This document shows, piece by piece, positions 1-5,491 of a stretch of DNA of 5,832 nucleotides. The DNA lies in contig JAKAOD010000219.1 in assembly GCA_021823365.1 (NCBI GenBank), positions 1 through 5,832 of the forward strand, read 5' to 3'. Under the pieces are notes generated by a model. The model saw only the letters and a list, made by a program, of their open reading frames with translations. It was not told the origin of the DNA and made no database searches. This DNA is from Actinomycetes bacterium. Its GTDB lineage: Bacteria > Actinomycetota > Acidimicrobiia > Acidimicrobiales > Bog-793. The position numbers were made by a program, and so were the translations under genes. Numbering within the stretch: the stretch's first letter is position 1; each line of letters opens with the position of its first letter.

Positions 1-2202
1 CTTCTGCGCCACGTCGTCGGGGACCCCGCGCGCGGCCATTCCCGAGAAGAGCCGCCCGCGCAGCGCCTCCATCCGCTCGTCGGAGCGCTTGTGGCTCATC
101 GCCTGGCGCAGCTCGTCCGCGTCGGAGGGCGTGAACCCGGCGACGTCGACCGCGATCTGCATGAGCTGCTCCTGGAAGAGCGGGACGCCGAGGGTGCGGC
201 GCAGCGCGGGCTCGAGCAGCGGGTGCAGGTAGGCGACGGGCTCTTCGCCGCGGCGCCGCCGGATGTAGGGGTGCACCGCGTGCCCCTGGATCGGGCCGGG
301 CCGGACGAGCGCGACCTCGACTGCGAGGTCGTAGAAGCAGCGCGGCTGGACGCGCGGCAGGGTCCCCATCTGCGCGCGGCTCTCCACCTGGAAGACCCCG
401 ACCGTGTCCGCCCGGCACAACAGGTCGTAGACCTCGTCCTCTTGAGGGAGCGCTGCGAGGTCGACCGCCACGCCGTGGTGCGCTGCGACGAGGTCGACCA
501 TGTGGTGGAGGGCCTCCAGCATCCCGAGACCGAGCAGGTCGAACTTCACGAGGCCTGCGGCCGCGCAATCGTCCTTGTCCCATTGCAGCACCGTGCGTGC
601 GGGCATGCGCGCAGGCTCGACGGGGCAGACGTCCACCACCGGGCGGTCGCAGATCACCATGCCGCCCGAGTGGATGCCGAGATGGCGCGGGAAGTCGAGC
701 ACCTCGGTGGCCAGGCGTCGCAACGTCGCCGGCACGTCCGCACGCGCCGGGAGCGCGTCGGCGCGCTCGGTCCGCTTGGCCCACCGGTCCACGTCCTCTG
801 CGTCGCAGCCCAGCACCTTGCCCATGTCTCGCAAGGCGGAGCGGGGCCGGTACGTGATCACGTTCGCCACCTGCGCGGCATGGCGGCGGCCGTAGCGCTC
901 GTAGACGTACTGGATGATCTCCTCGCGCCGGGTGGACTCGATGTCGAGATCGATGTCGGGCGGCCCGTCCCGTGCGGGTGAGAGGAACCGCTCGAAGAGC
1001 AGGCCGAGCGAGACCGCGTCGACGAGGGTGATGCCGAGCACGTAGCAGACCGCCGAGGTCGCCGCCGAGCCGCGCCCCTGGCAGTAGACGCCGGTGCGCC
1101 GGCACTGCTCCACGATGTCCCAGACGGTGAGGAAGTACCCCGCGTAGCCGAGCGTCGCGATGACAGAGAGCTCGTGATCGAGCCGTTCCCACGCGCCGTC
1201 GACGCGCTCGGCGCCGCGGGGGCCGTAGCGGCGGGTCGCGCCCTCCTCCACGAGGTGGCGCAGCCAGGTGTCCTCGTCGTGCCCCGGCGGGACCGGGAAG
1301 TCCGGCAGCCTCGGGGCGACCAGCCGGAGGTCGAAGGCGCAGGCGGCGCCGATCTCCGCCGCCTGGGCCACCGCGCCCGGCCAGCGCGCGAAGCGTCGCT
1401 CCTGCTCCCCGCCCGTGCGCAGGCACGCGGCGGCCGAGGCCGGGAGCCAGCCGCACAGCTCCTCGAGCCTGCGACGCGATCGCACGGCCGCGAGCGCCGT
1501 GGCGAGCGGGAACCTGGCCGGTGACGCGTAGTGGACGTTGTTGGTGGCGACGAGCGCGCAGCCGGCGTGAACTGCGAGCTGCGCGAGCGCGTCGTTACGC
1601 GTGGAATCGAGCGGGTCCCCGTGGTCCCACAGCTCGACCGCGACGTTGCCCCTCCCGAACGCGGCCACGAGCTCGTCGAGGCGGCGGCGTGCCGCGCGCG
1701 GCCCCTCCTCGGTCAACGCGGCGGCCACCGCCCCCTTCCTGCACCCCGTGAGGACCTGCCAGTGTCCCTCGTGCGCGTCGGCGAGCGCCGCAATGCTGAG
1801 CGCGGGGCGTCCCTTCCCGCCCCCGCCGAGCCCAGCGTCGGCGATGGTGCGGCTGAGGCGCGCGTAGCCCTGCGGGTCGCGGGCGAGCACCACCAGGTGG
1901 GTGCCGCCGGGGTCGGGCGCGCCGGTGCGCCCGGGGGCAGGAGCGGGTGAGACCCCCGGCCCCTGCTCGGCCGGGGCGGAGCCGTAGGTGAGCTCCGCAC
2001 CGAAGACCGTGGGCAGGCCGGCGCGTCGCGCCGCCTCGCTGAAGCGCACGACGCCGTAGAGCCCGTTGTGGTCGGTGAGCGCGAGCGCGGTGAGCCCCAG
2101 GGCGGCGGCGGCGACCGCGAGCTCCTCGGGATGGGAGGCGCCGTCGAGGAACGAGAAGTTCGAATGGCAGTGCAGCTCTGCGTAGGGCGTCGTCGGGCGC
2201 AC
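1..2202 (-). CDS. dnaE2: Error-prone DNA polymerase DnaE2 (PolIII alpha type), N-terminal 734 residues, 3' end outside window
   Basis: This is the polymerase of the ImuA-ImuB-DnaE2 SOS mutasome, which carries out error-prone translesion synthesis in the cytoplasm. The frame is open from a GTG at 2202 to the left edge; DnaE2 proteins are about 1050-1080 aa, so roughly a third is missing. The order is: an N-terminal PHP domain starting with YAELHCHSNFSFLDGASHP (HxH at H11/H13) and TDHNGLYG (D44-H45); then NNVHY; the polymerase motif CQGRGSAATS (374-383), where many relatives have AANS; PDIDLDIES (415-423) with D416 and D418 as the first two catalytic aspartates; HLGIHSGGMVI; LVKFDLLGLG with D555 as the third; VFQVESRAQM; RPGPIQG; and LFQEQLMQIA. 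CQGRGSAA and RPGPIQG fit DnaE2 better than replicative DnaE1. The polymerase therefore looks catalytically intact. GTG 2202 is the only plausible start, six codons before YAELH; there is no ATG, GTG or TTG upstream in frame within the gap. A clear Shine-Dalgarno sequence is lacking. No LexA box lies in the 98-nt gap to imuB, so it is probably co-transcribed from the imuA promoter. Confidence 0.96.
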   Translation of the reverse strand, partial: MRPTTPYAELHCHSNFSFLDGASHPEELAVAAAALGLTALALTDHNGLYGVVRFSEAARRAGLPTVFGAELTYGSAPAEQGPGVSPAPAPGRTGAPDPGGTHLVVLARDPQGYARLSRTIADAGLGGGGKGRPALSIAALADAHEGHWQVLTGCRKGAVAAALTEEGPRAARRRLDELVAAFGRGNVAVELWDHGDPLDSTRNDALAQLAVHAGCALVATNNVHYASPARFPLATALAAVRSRRRLEELCGWLPASAAACLRTGGEQERRFARWPGAVAQAAEIGAACAFDLRLVAPRLPDFPVPPGHDEDTWLRHLVEEGATRRYGPRGAERVDGAWERLDHELSVIATLGYAGYFLTVWDIVEQCRRTGVYCQGRGSAATSAVCYVLGITLVDAVSLGLLFERFLSPARDGPPDIDLDIESTRREEIIQYVYERYGRRHAAQVANVITYRPRSALRDMGKVLGCDAEDVDRWAKRTERADALPARADVPATLRRLATEVLDFPRHLGIHSGGMVICDRPVVDVCPVEPARMPARTVLQWDKDDCAAAGLVKFDLLGLGMLEALHHMVDLVAAHHGVAVDLAALPQEDEVYDLLCRADTVGVFQVESRAQMGTLPRVQPRCFYDLAVEVALVRPGPIQGHAVHPYIRRRRGEEPVAYLHPLLEPALRRTLGVPLFQEQLMQIAVDVAGFTPSDADELRQAMSHKRSDERMEALRGRLFSGMAARGVPDDVAQK

Positions 2203-2212
2203 GGACTTGGGT

Positions 2213-2290
2213 CCCCGGTCTCTCTTCCCGGGGTCTCTCCCCGGTCTCTCTTCCCGGGGTCTCTCCCCGGGGTCTCTCCCCGGTCTCGGT
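2213..2290. repeat. Six-copy 13-bp tandem repeat (minisatellite) in the imuB-dnaE2 gap
   Basis: Six head-to-tail 13-bp units fill most of the 98-nt gap: 2213-2225, 2226-2238, 2239-2251, 2252-2264, 2265-2277 and 2278-2290. The plus-strand consensus is CCCCGGGGTCTCT, with variants CCCCGGTCTCTCT and TCCCGGGGTCTCT. Units 1-2 and 3-4 form a perfect 26-bp duplication (2213-2238 = 2239-2264), so the array probably grew by duplication of a dimer. The motif CCGGGG-TCTCT-CCCCGG (2228-2244, 2254-2270, 2267-2283) can fold as a 6-bp stem with a 5-nt loop on either strand, so the imuB-dnaE2 mRNA could carry consecutive hairpins just before the dnaE2 start. No stop falls in the dnaE2 frame across the array. 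A role in translation or processing is inference. Confidence 0.93.
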
Positions 2291-2300
2291 CGCAGACCGG

Positions 2301-3551
2301 TCAGTCGTAGACGGCCTCGACCCGCCAGCGGCCCCGCTCGGTCACGAGGAGCCACCCCGTGCCGTCAGCCGTCAGGACCTGCAGTCGCGCCACGCGCCGA
2401 CGGGCCCTCGACCACCACCGCTCCTCCACCGGCCACGGCGCGCTCCACGCGGTGACGGGCGTCCACCGGTCACCGGCGACCGAGAGCCGCACCGGTGCTC
2501 CCGTGAGCAACCCCCTGGCGCTGACCCCGACGGGGACTCCGGCGCCGTCGGCCATCTCGACGGGGGGCGCTCCCGCCGTCACCCGTGCAGGGGCTGGCGG
2601 AGGGAGCCGTCCCGGCCAGGGCGGCTCAGAGGGAGACCTCCGGCGCGCTGTCTTCGGCTCGCGCGCCGCGGCCGGGGGGCTCCAGGGCACGAGCCGGCAG
2701 CGGTCCGCCGGCCCGCGACCGCCCTCGAGCACGGGAACCATGACCGCCTCGACACCCAGCCGCCGCTGGAGCGCGACCAGCACCTCGCCGGCGCGCTCGT
2801 CGGCCGCGCTCGCCCCTCCCCAGAACCCCGGCTGGCGGTCCTGCAGCGCCAGCGCGCGTCCGAGGACCGCGACGAGCCGCGCGCCCGTACCCGCGACCCG
2901 GTAGCCGGGCAGCTCGCCCTCGAGGCCACGTGCGACCCGGTGACCCCGGACCCCTGAGGCGCCGAAACGAGCGAGCACGTCGGCGGCGGGGACGGCGGCG
3001 AATCGCCCGAGCGTCGACAGCCCCAGCCGGACGAGCACGTCGGCGAGCTCGGGGTCGCCGAGCACGTCGACGGGCCAGGGGGCCAGGAACCCTGCGGTCT
3101 CCCCCGCCGGCACCACCAGGCCCGCCCTCGCCGCCAGCGCTGCGGCGAACACCCCTTCGGCCACGCCGAGCCGGACCCCGGCGGCTTCCCCGGACGTGCC
3201 GTCGGGGGTCCCGGGAGCGACGGTGGGGGTCCCGGGAGCGACGGTGGGGACGGCGTCGAGCGCCGCCGCCACCGTCTCCGTCACCTGGGCCAGCACGGCC
3301 TCTTCGGTGCCGAAATAGCGGGTCGGCCCCTTGATCGGGAGCGTGCACACCCCCGGGCGGACCGCGTCCACCCAAGGGCACACCGACGACAGCGCCTCGA
3401 CCACCCGGCCGAACCTGCGAAGGCGCTCGTCCCCACCCGCCCCGTCGGTCTCGCCGTCCCCGCCGGCCCCACTCGCCCCGTCGGGAACCTCGAGCCCAGG
3501 GCACTCGACGAGGAGAAGGCGGGGCAAGCCGGCATCGGGGCGACCGGTCAC
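2301..3551 (-). CDS. imuB: ImuB, catalytically inactive Y-family-like mutasome hub protein; short N-terminus
   Basis: ImuB links DnaE2 to the sliding clamp during SOS mutagenesis. The 416-aa frame starts at GTG 3551, overlapping the imuA stop (GTGA, 3551-3548), so translation is probably coupled. An open frame continues upstream but there it only mirrors imuA. Visible parts are: a leading strand RLLLVECPGL (11-20); a Gly/Asp-rich stretch (about 21-41); VDAVRPGVCTLPIKG and RYFG (61-81), the palm region, where the acidic pair of active Y-family polymerases is missing; the thumb LVRLGLSTLGRFAAVPAADV (173-192); the clamp-binding motif QPGFWG (240-245), matching the QLPLWG type; MVPVLEGGRGPADRCRLVPW (271-290); PPWPGRLPPP (310-319); and a C-terminus of APWPVEERWW (371-380) and GRWRVEAVYD (407-416). 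These C-terminal blocks are diagnostic of ImuB. Family members are usually about 500 aa or more. The family segment that normally precedes the palm (ANRVVACS...RRGLRRREAQ-like) is absent. A 7-aa tandem duplication (TVAPGTP, 103-116) lies in an apparent linker. Confidence 0.93.
   Translation of the reverse strand: MTGRPDAGLPRLLLVECPGLEVPDGASGAGGDGETDGAGGDERLRRFGRVVEALSSVCPWVDAVRPGVCTLPIKGPTRYFGTEEAVLAQVTETVAAALDAVPTVAPGTPTVAPGTPDGTSGEAAGVRLGVAEGVFAAALAARAGLVVPAGETAGFLAPWPVDVLGDPELADVLVRLGLSTLGRFAAVPAADVLARFGASGVRGHRVARGLEGELPGYRVAGTGARLVAVLGRALALQDRQPGFWGGASAADERAGEVLVALQRRLGVEAVMVPVLEGGRGPADRCRLVPWSPPAAAREPKTARRRSPSEPPWPGRLPPPAPARVTAGAPPVEMADGAGVPVGVSARGLLTGAPVRLSVAGDRWTPVTAWSAPWPVEERWWSRARRRVARLQVLTADGTGWLLVTERGRWRVEAVYD
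3204..3245. repeat. Perfect 21-bp tandem duplication inside imuB
   Basis: Two identical 21-bp units, 3204-3224 and 3225-3245, lie head to tail, and the opening GGGG recurs at 3246-3249. The length is a multiple of three, so the imuB frame is kept and the heptapeptide TVAPGTP is doubled at residues 103-109 and 110-116. It falls between the palm segment and the RLGVAEGVFAAALAAR block, where relatives have a short loop, so it probably only lengthens a linker. Perfect identity suggests a recent slippage event. Confidence 0.95.
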
Positions 3552-4186
3552 GCGGCAGCCACTTTCCCGGTCGCGGCAGGCAACCAGAGCTCCTGGCGGA
3601 CCGGCCGGACCGCCGAGCCGCGTCCGCAAGCCACCACGGTGACGCGTCGCGACTGGAGACGCCCAGCTCCCTCGGCAAGCCCGTACCACCGCGCGGCCTC
3701 CACTGCGAGCTCGAGCTCGGCGGGGAAGCCGGGCCGCTCCCCGACCACGAGGACCACGGCGCCGCGGTCGCGGGCCCGGGCGGCGAGCGTCTGGGCCGCG
3801 GCATGCCTCACATGACGTGGCGGCGCCAGCACCACGAGGTCGACGCCGTCGAGGAGGACCGAGGCCGCGACGGCCCACTCGGCGGGCGCCGCGCGCACGA
3901 CCACCAACCGCTCGAGGTCCAGCCCGTAGCCGGCGGCAGCGAGGACACCCAGCTCGTCCAGCCCTACCGTCCCGCACCACGACCCCGCGGCGGACGGGCC
4001 CGCCGCCACGGCCATGGCCAGGCTCGGCGCGCCGCTCCCGGTGCACCGGACGACGGTCCCCCGCCGCAGGCCGCCCTCGGGCAGCAAGGCGGCGATCGGG
4101 GGCAGCGCCGGGAGGAGACGCGTCCTGCTCGCGGCGGTGGGCCGCACCCGCCGGGCGAGCGCCCCGATCCTCGGTGTGGCGAACAT
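3548..4186 (-). CDS. imuA: ImuA, RecA-like SOS mutasome accessory protein (actinobacterial ImuA' type)
   Basis: ImuA is the RecA-related accessory protein required with ImuB and DnaE2 for damage-induced mutagenesis. The 212-aa protein has a basic N-terminus (to about residue 23), then LPALPPIAALLPEGGLRRGT (25-44), the usual lead-in to the RecA-like core. The phosphate-binding loop position reads CTGSGAPSLAMAV (48-60) and lacks the GK[ST] of a working Walker A. GVDLVVLAPP (114-123) matches the Walker B strand, VVLVVGERPG (144-153) is a further core strand, and VRQELWLP (196-203) is the usual C-terminal block. Identification rests on these core blocks plus its place directly before imuB. ATG 4186 is the first possible start: the frame runs open from a TGA near 4262, and none of the codons between is ATG, GTG or TTG. 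That ATG sits inside the LexA box and has no Shine-Dalgarno sequence at proper spacing, pointing to a leaderless mRNA. ATP binding seems lost, as in mycobacterial ImuA'. Confidence 0.9.
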   Translation of the reverse strand: MFATPRIGALARRVRPTAASRTRLLPALPPIAALLPEGGLRRGTVVRCTGSGAPSLAMAVAAGPSAAGSWCGTVGLDELGVLAAAGYGLDLERLVVVRAAPAEWAVAASVLLDGVDLVVLAPPRHVRHAAAQTLAARARDRGAVVLVVGERPGFPAELELAVEAARWYGLAEGAGRLQSRRVTVVACGRGSAVRPVRQELWLPAATGKVAAA

Positions 4187-4193
4187 ACGTTCG
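4180..4193 (-). promoter_or_regulatory. LexA (SOS) box overlapping the imuA start codon
   Basis: The sequence CGAACATACGTTCG is a palindromic match to the Gram-positive/actinobacterial LexA operator (CGAAC-N4-GTTCG), with all ten half-site bases matched. Its place at the head of an imuA-imuB-dnaE2 cassette is exactly what SOS control predicts. The minus-strand imuA ATG (4186-4184) lies in the centre of the operator, so bound LexA would cover the transcription start itself. RecA-stimulated LexA cleavage after DNA damage should release the whole cassette, since no second box appears before imuB or dnaE2. Confidence 0.95.
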
Positions 4194-4195
4194 CT

Positions 4196-4226
4196 ACCAT
4201 ATCCCCGCTCCGGGAGGGGATGGCAA
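4196..4226 (-). promoter_or_regulatory. Probable imuA promoter (-10 TATGGT, weak -35 TTGCCA)
   Basis: On the minus strand TATGGT (4201-4196) fits the TANNNT form of a sigma70-type -10 element and ends nine bases before the imuA ATG. That places transcription initiation at or within a few bases of the A of ATG. A possible -35, TTGCCA (4226-4221), is 19 nt further upstream, which is longer than ideal, so it is the weak part of the call. The LexA box lies directly downstream of the -10, a normal arrangement for repression. Confidence 0.6.
4201..4221. repeat. 21-bp near-perfect inverted repeat between the imuA -35 and -10
   Basis: The arms ATCCCC and GGGGAT close a 21-bp near-palindrome around the core CTCCGGG; one opposed pair (G4207/A4215) fails and one is a G-T pair. 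It sits almost exactly between the candidate -35 and -10 of imuA. It could be an operator for a second regulator or a DNA secondary structure. It could also be chance in GC-rich DNA. No protein can be named for it. Confidence 0.5.
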
Positions 4227-4463
4227 GTGGATTCGCGCCATCGTGGATAGCCGGATTCGCGTCATCGGGCCGCTCGCCTCGTGATGACGCGCTGGCTTCG
4301 TCGTCCTCGCCCGCACCGTCGTCTGCCGAGCCCACCCTCGAGCGACTGCCGGGCTTACGGTGTGAGTCTCTGCGGATCCCAGGGGGCGGATGGACGTTGT
4401 CGCGGCATCGGCCAGATGACCCCGTTCGACAATCGATCCGTGGAACCCTTTTCTGGCGGCGGT
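4222..4463. other. Intergenic region between the DUF2442 gene and the imuA promoter
   Basis: About 240 bases with no gene I can support. Frames open here on both strands have no recognisable domain and only continue from neighbouring genes. There is no tRNA, no clear terminator for the DUF4160/DUF2442 operon (no stable stem followed by a T-run in its direction) and no second LexA box. Read-through from that operon into imuA is therefore possible. Confidence 0.5.
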
Positions 4464-4742
4464 CTACGCGGAGTGCCGGCGGGTCGGCGCCGACACGGTC
4501 TCGAAGTCGCCATGCAGGACGAGCGGGTCAAGATCGGCACCGTTCGGCCAGGACACAGTGCCGTGATCGAGAACAACCTGGGCGAAGTACGCAGGGTCGC
4601 GAAGCGGTTCGAACATCGGTCCCCACAGTTCGCTGCTTAGGTCCACGTCCCGCACGACGCCATCGTCGAAGGTCAGCCGCAGTCCATGGGGCGCGATGAC
4701 CTCGGCGCCCGTCACTCTCGGGATCCTCGTGATCTTCCTCAT
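4464..4742 (-). CDS. DUF2442 family protein, partner of the DUF4160 gene
   Basis: A 92-aa protein with the full DUF2442 pattern: ITRIPRVTGAEVIAPHGLRL (4-23), the strand-turn block TFDDGVVRDVDLS (24-36), GPMFEPLRDPAYFAQV (41-56) and the family signature GTVSWPNGADLDPLVL (61-76). About ten extra residues follow the usual end. DUF2442 is a small alpha/beta domain, sometimes fused to a helix-turn-helix in other proteins; none is seen here. The ATG overlaps the stop of the upstream DUF4160 gene by four bases (ATGA, 4742-4739), so the two are one translationally coupled unit. The stop is TAG at 4466-4464. The pair recurs in many bacterial genomes in this order, and a toxin-antitoxin or mobile-module role is plausible but unproven. 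No catalytic residues can be named. Confidence 0.88.
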   Translation of the reverse strand: MRKITRIPRVTGAEVIAPHGLRLTFDDGVVRDVDLSSELWGPMFEPLRDPAYFAQVVLDHGTVSWPNGADLDPLVLHGDFETVSAPTRRHSA

Positions 4743-4999
4743 GGCAGTGGCTCGATGCTACCTGGATCCTCGTGCCTCGATGCTCGCTCCCAGGCACGCT
4801 CGAGCTCGGCCTGGTGCAACCGCTGCCAATTCCGCACCAGTCGCAAAGCTCGCCTCGGGAGCGTTCCGGCCAGGACTGAGCCGTCGTTGATCACGATCAC
4901 CGCCTGACGATCGCCGTACTCAGCGTGAAAGTGAGGAGGTGAGTGATCACCCGGGTGCACGTACACGACGATCCCGTAGAACGCGGACAACCTCGGCAC
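4739..4999 (-). CDS. DUF4160 family protein
   Basis: An 86-aa protein matching DUF4160 from end to end: PRLSAFYGIVVYVHPGDHSP (2-21), a histidine-rich turn PPHFHAEYGD (21-30) with H19, H23 and H25 well placed for metal or nucleic-acid contact, a strand AVIVINDGSVLAGTLPRRAL (33-52), an amphipathic helix VRNWQRLHQAELERAWERAS (55-74) and the usual IEPLP ending. I chose GTG 4999 because the family begins with M-P-x-[IL]-S at this point and an AGGG Shine-Dalgarno core lies eight bases upstream. The same frame stays open to an ATG at 5344, so a 201-aa version fused to the upstream remnant is formally possible. The biochemical function is unknown; the adjacent DUF2442 gene suggests the two proteins act together. 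Base composition is visibly less GC-rich than the imu genes, consistent with separate acquisition. Confidence 0.88.
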   Translation of the reverse strand: MPRLSAFYGIVVYVHPGDHSPPHFHAEYGDRQAVIVINDGSVLAGTLPRRALRLVRNWQRLHQAELERAWERASRHEDPGSIEPLP

Positions 5000-5143
5000 C
5001 GTCGTGACCCTACGTCGAAGGTGTGAGACAGCTCGGGATGACAGGCCATGCGCCCACGTTTCGCAGCTGTGCAGACAACTCGACGTTCTCAGTTTCGACG
5101 CTCCTCGGCTGACCGGCTTGCGCAGCGTGCGCGGTGGAGCGCG

Positions 5144-5344
5144 CTCGACAAGCTGGAGGCTGAGCTCGTGAAGCTCGCTCATCAGCTCGCGGAGCTTGCG
5201 GGCGTTGTCGAACAGCGGTTGGTGATCGGCGACTTCTTCCTCTGACAGCATGCGCGTGACGGTCTTGCCGTCGATCTTGCGCGTCCAGAACGCGCAGGGA
5301 CCGTGCAGCTGCGGAGGCTCCCCCCGGCGATCGAGCGACACCAT
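5144..5344 (-). pseudogene. Remnant of a DUF6788-like gene, N-terminus lost
   Basis: Residues translated from 5323 to 5144 read GEPPQLHGPCAFWTRKIDGK, then TVTRMLSEEEVADHQPLFDN and ARKLRELMSELHELSLQLVE. This resembles the C-terminal two thirds of small DUF6788-type proteins (LHGPY...TRK..GKTVTR.L......WF.NARRLR.L..EL..LSL). Their N-terminal part, with a CGKPxCxC zinc-ribbon-like motif, is missing in this frame; a TGA lies six codons before ATG 5344. In the alternative frame a fragment PWCRSIAG runs up to the six-C run at 5320-5325, which hints at a frameshift there. After the match the frame runs without a stop through about 48 unassigned residues into the DUF4160 gene. Genes of this kind are often found near transposases, but none is present here. 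The domain call is from memory of the motif pattern. Confidence 0.6.
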
Positions 5345-5491
5345 GGCAAGGCAGGATCAGCGGGCGTCACCCACGCCTCGTCGCGTAGAGCCGGTTACCC
5401 CTTCACCGACGGCCGGTGCAGAGACGGCTCGGGCTGGCCCCCAGTCCTCATGACCGTCATCTGAAAGGCGTCCTCACCGGCTTCGCTCCCT
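5345..5491. other. Short gap without recognisable gene
   Basis: Between the DUF6788-like remnant and the RCC1-like fragment there is no supported coding frame, tRNA or clear terminator. A 22-codon minus-strand frame (ATG to TAA near 5458-5393) exists but matches nothing I recognise. This gap probably contains the junction between two decayed pieces. Confidence 0.4.

Noticed and set aside
91..981. Plus-strand 296-codon open frame
   Set aside because: It lies opposite dnaE2, which is conserved codon by codon on the minus strand. The plus-strand product is Arg/Ala/His-rich without any domain, typical of an antisense shadow in high-GC DNA.
2213..2290. CRISPR array or rho-independent terminator
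   Set aside because: The 13-bp units are directly adjacent with no unique spacers, and no T-run follows the hairpins in the minus-strand direction.
3552..4046. Upstream extension of the imuB frame (a 581-aa reading)
   Set aside because: The extra 165 residues are Arg/Gly/Pro-rich and mirror imuA, which is conserved in its own frame. The GTGA overlap at 3551 is the better start.
4607..4614. GTTCGAAC palindrome as a second SOS box
   Set aside because: The half-sites are in the wrong order and have no 4-bp spacer, and the site lies inside the DUF2442 coding sequence.
3803..4699. Plus-strand 298-codon open frame across imuA, its promoter and DUF2442
   Set aside because: It runs antisense to two recognisable genes and over the LexA box, and has no domain.
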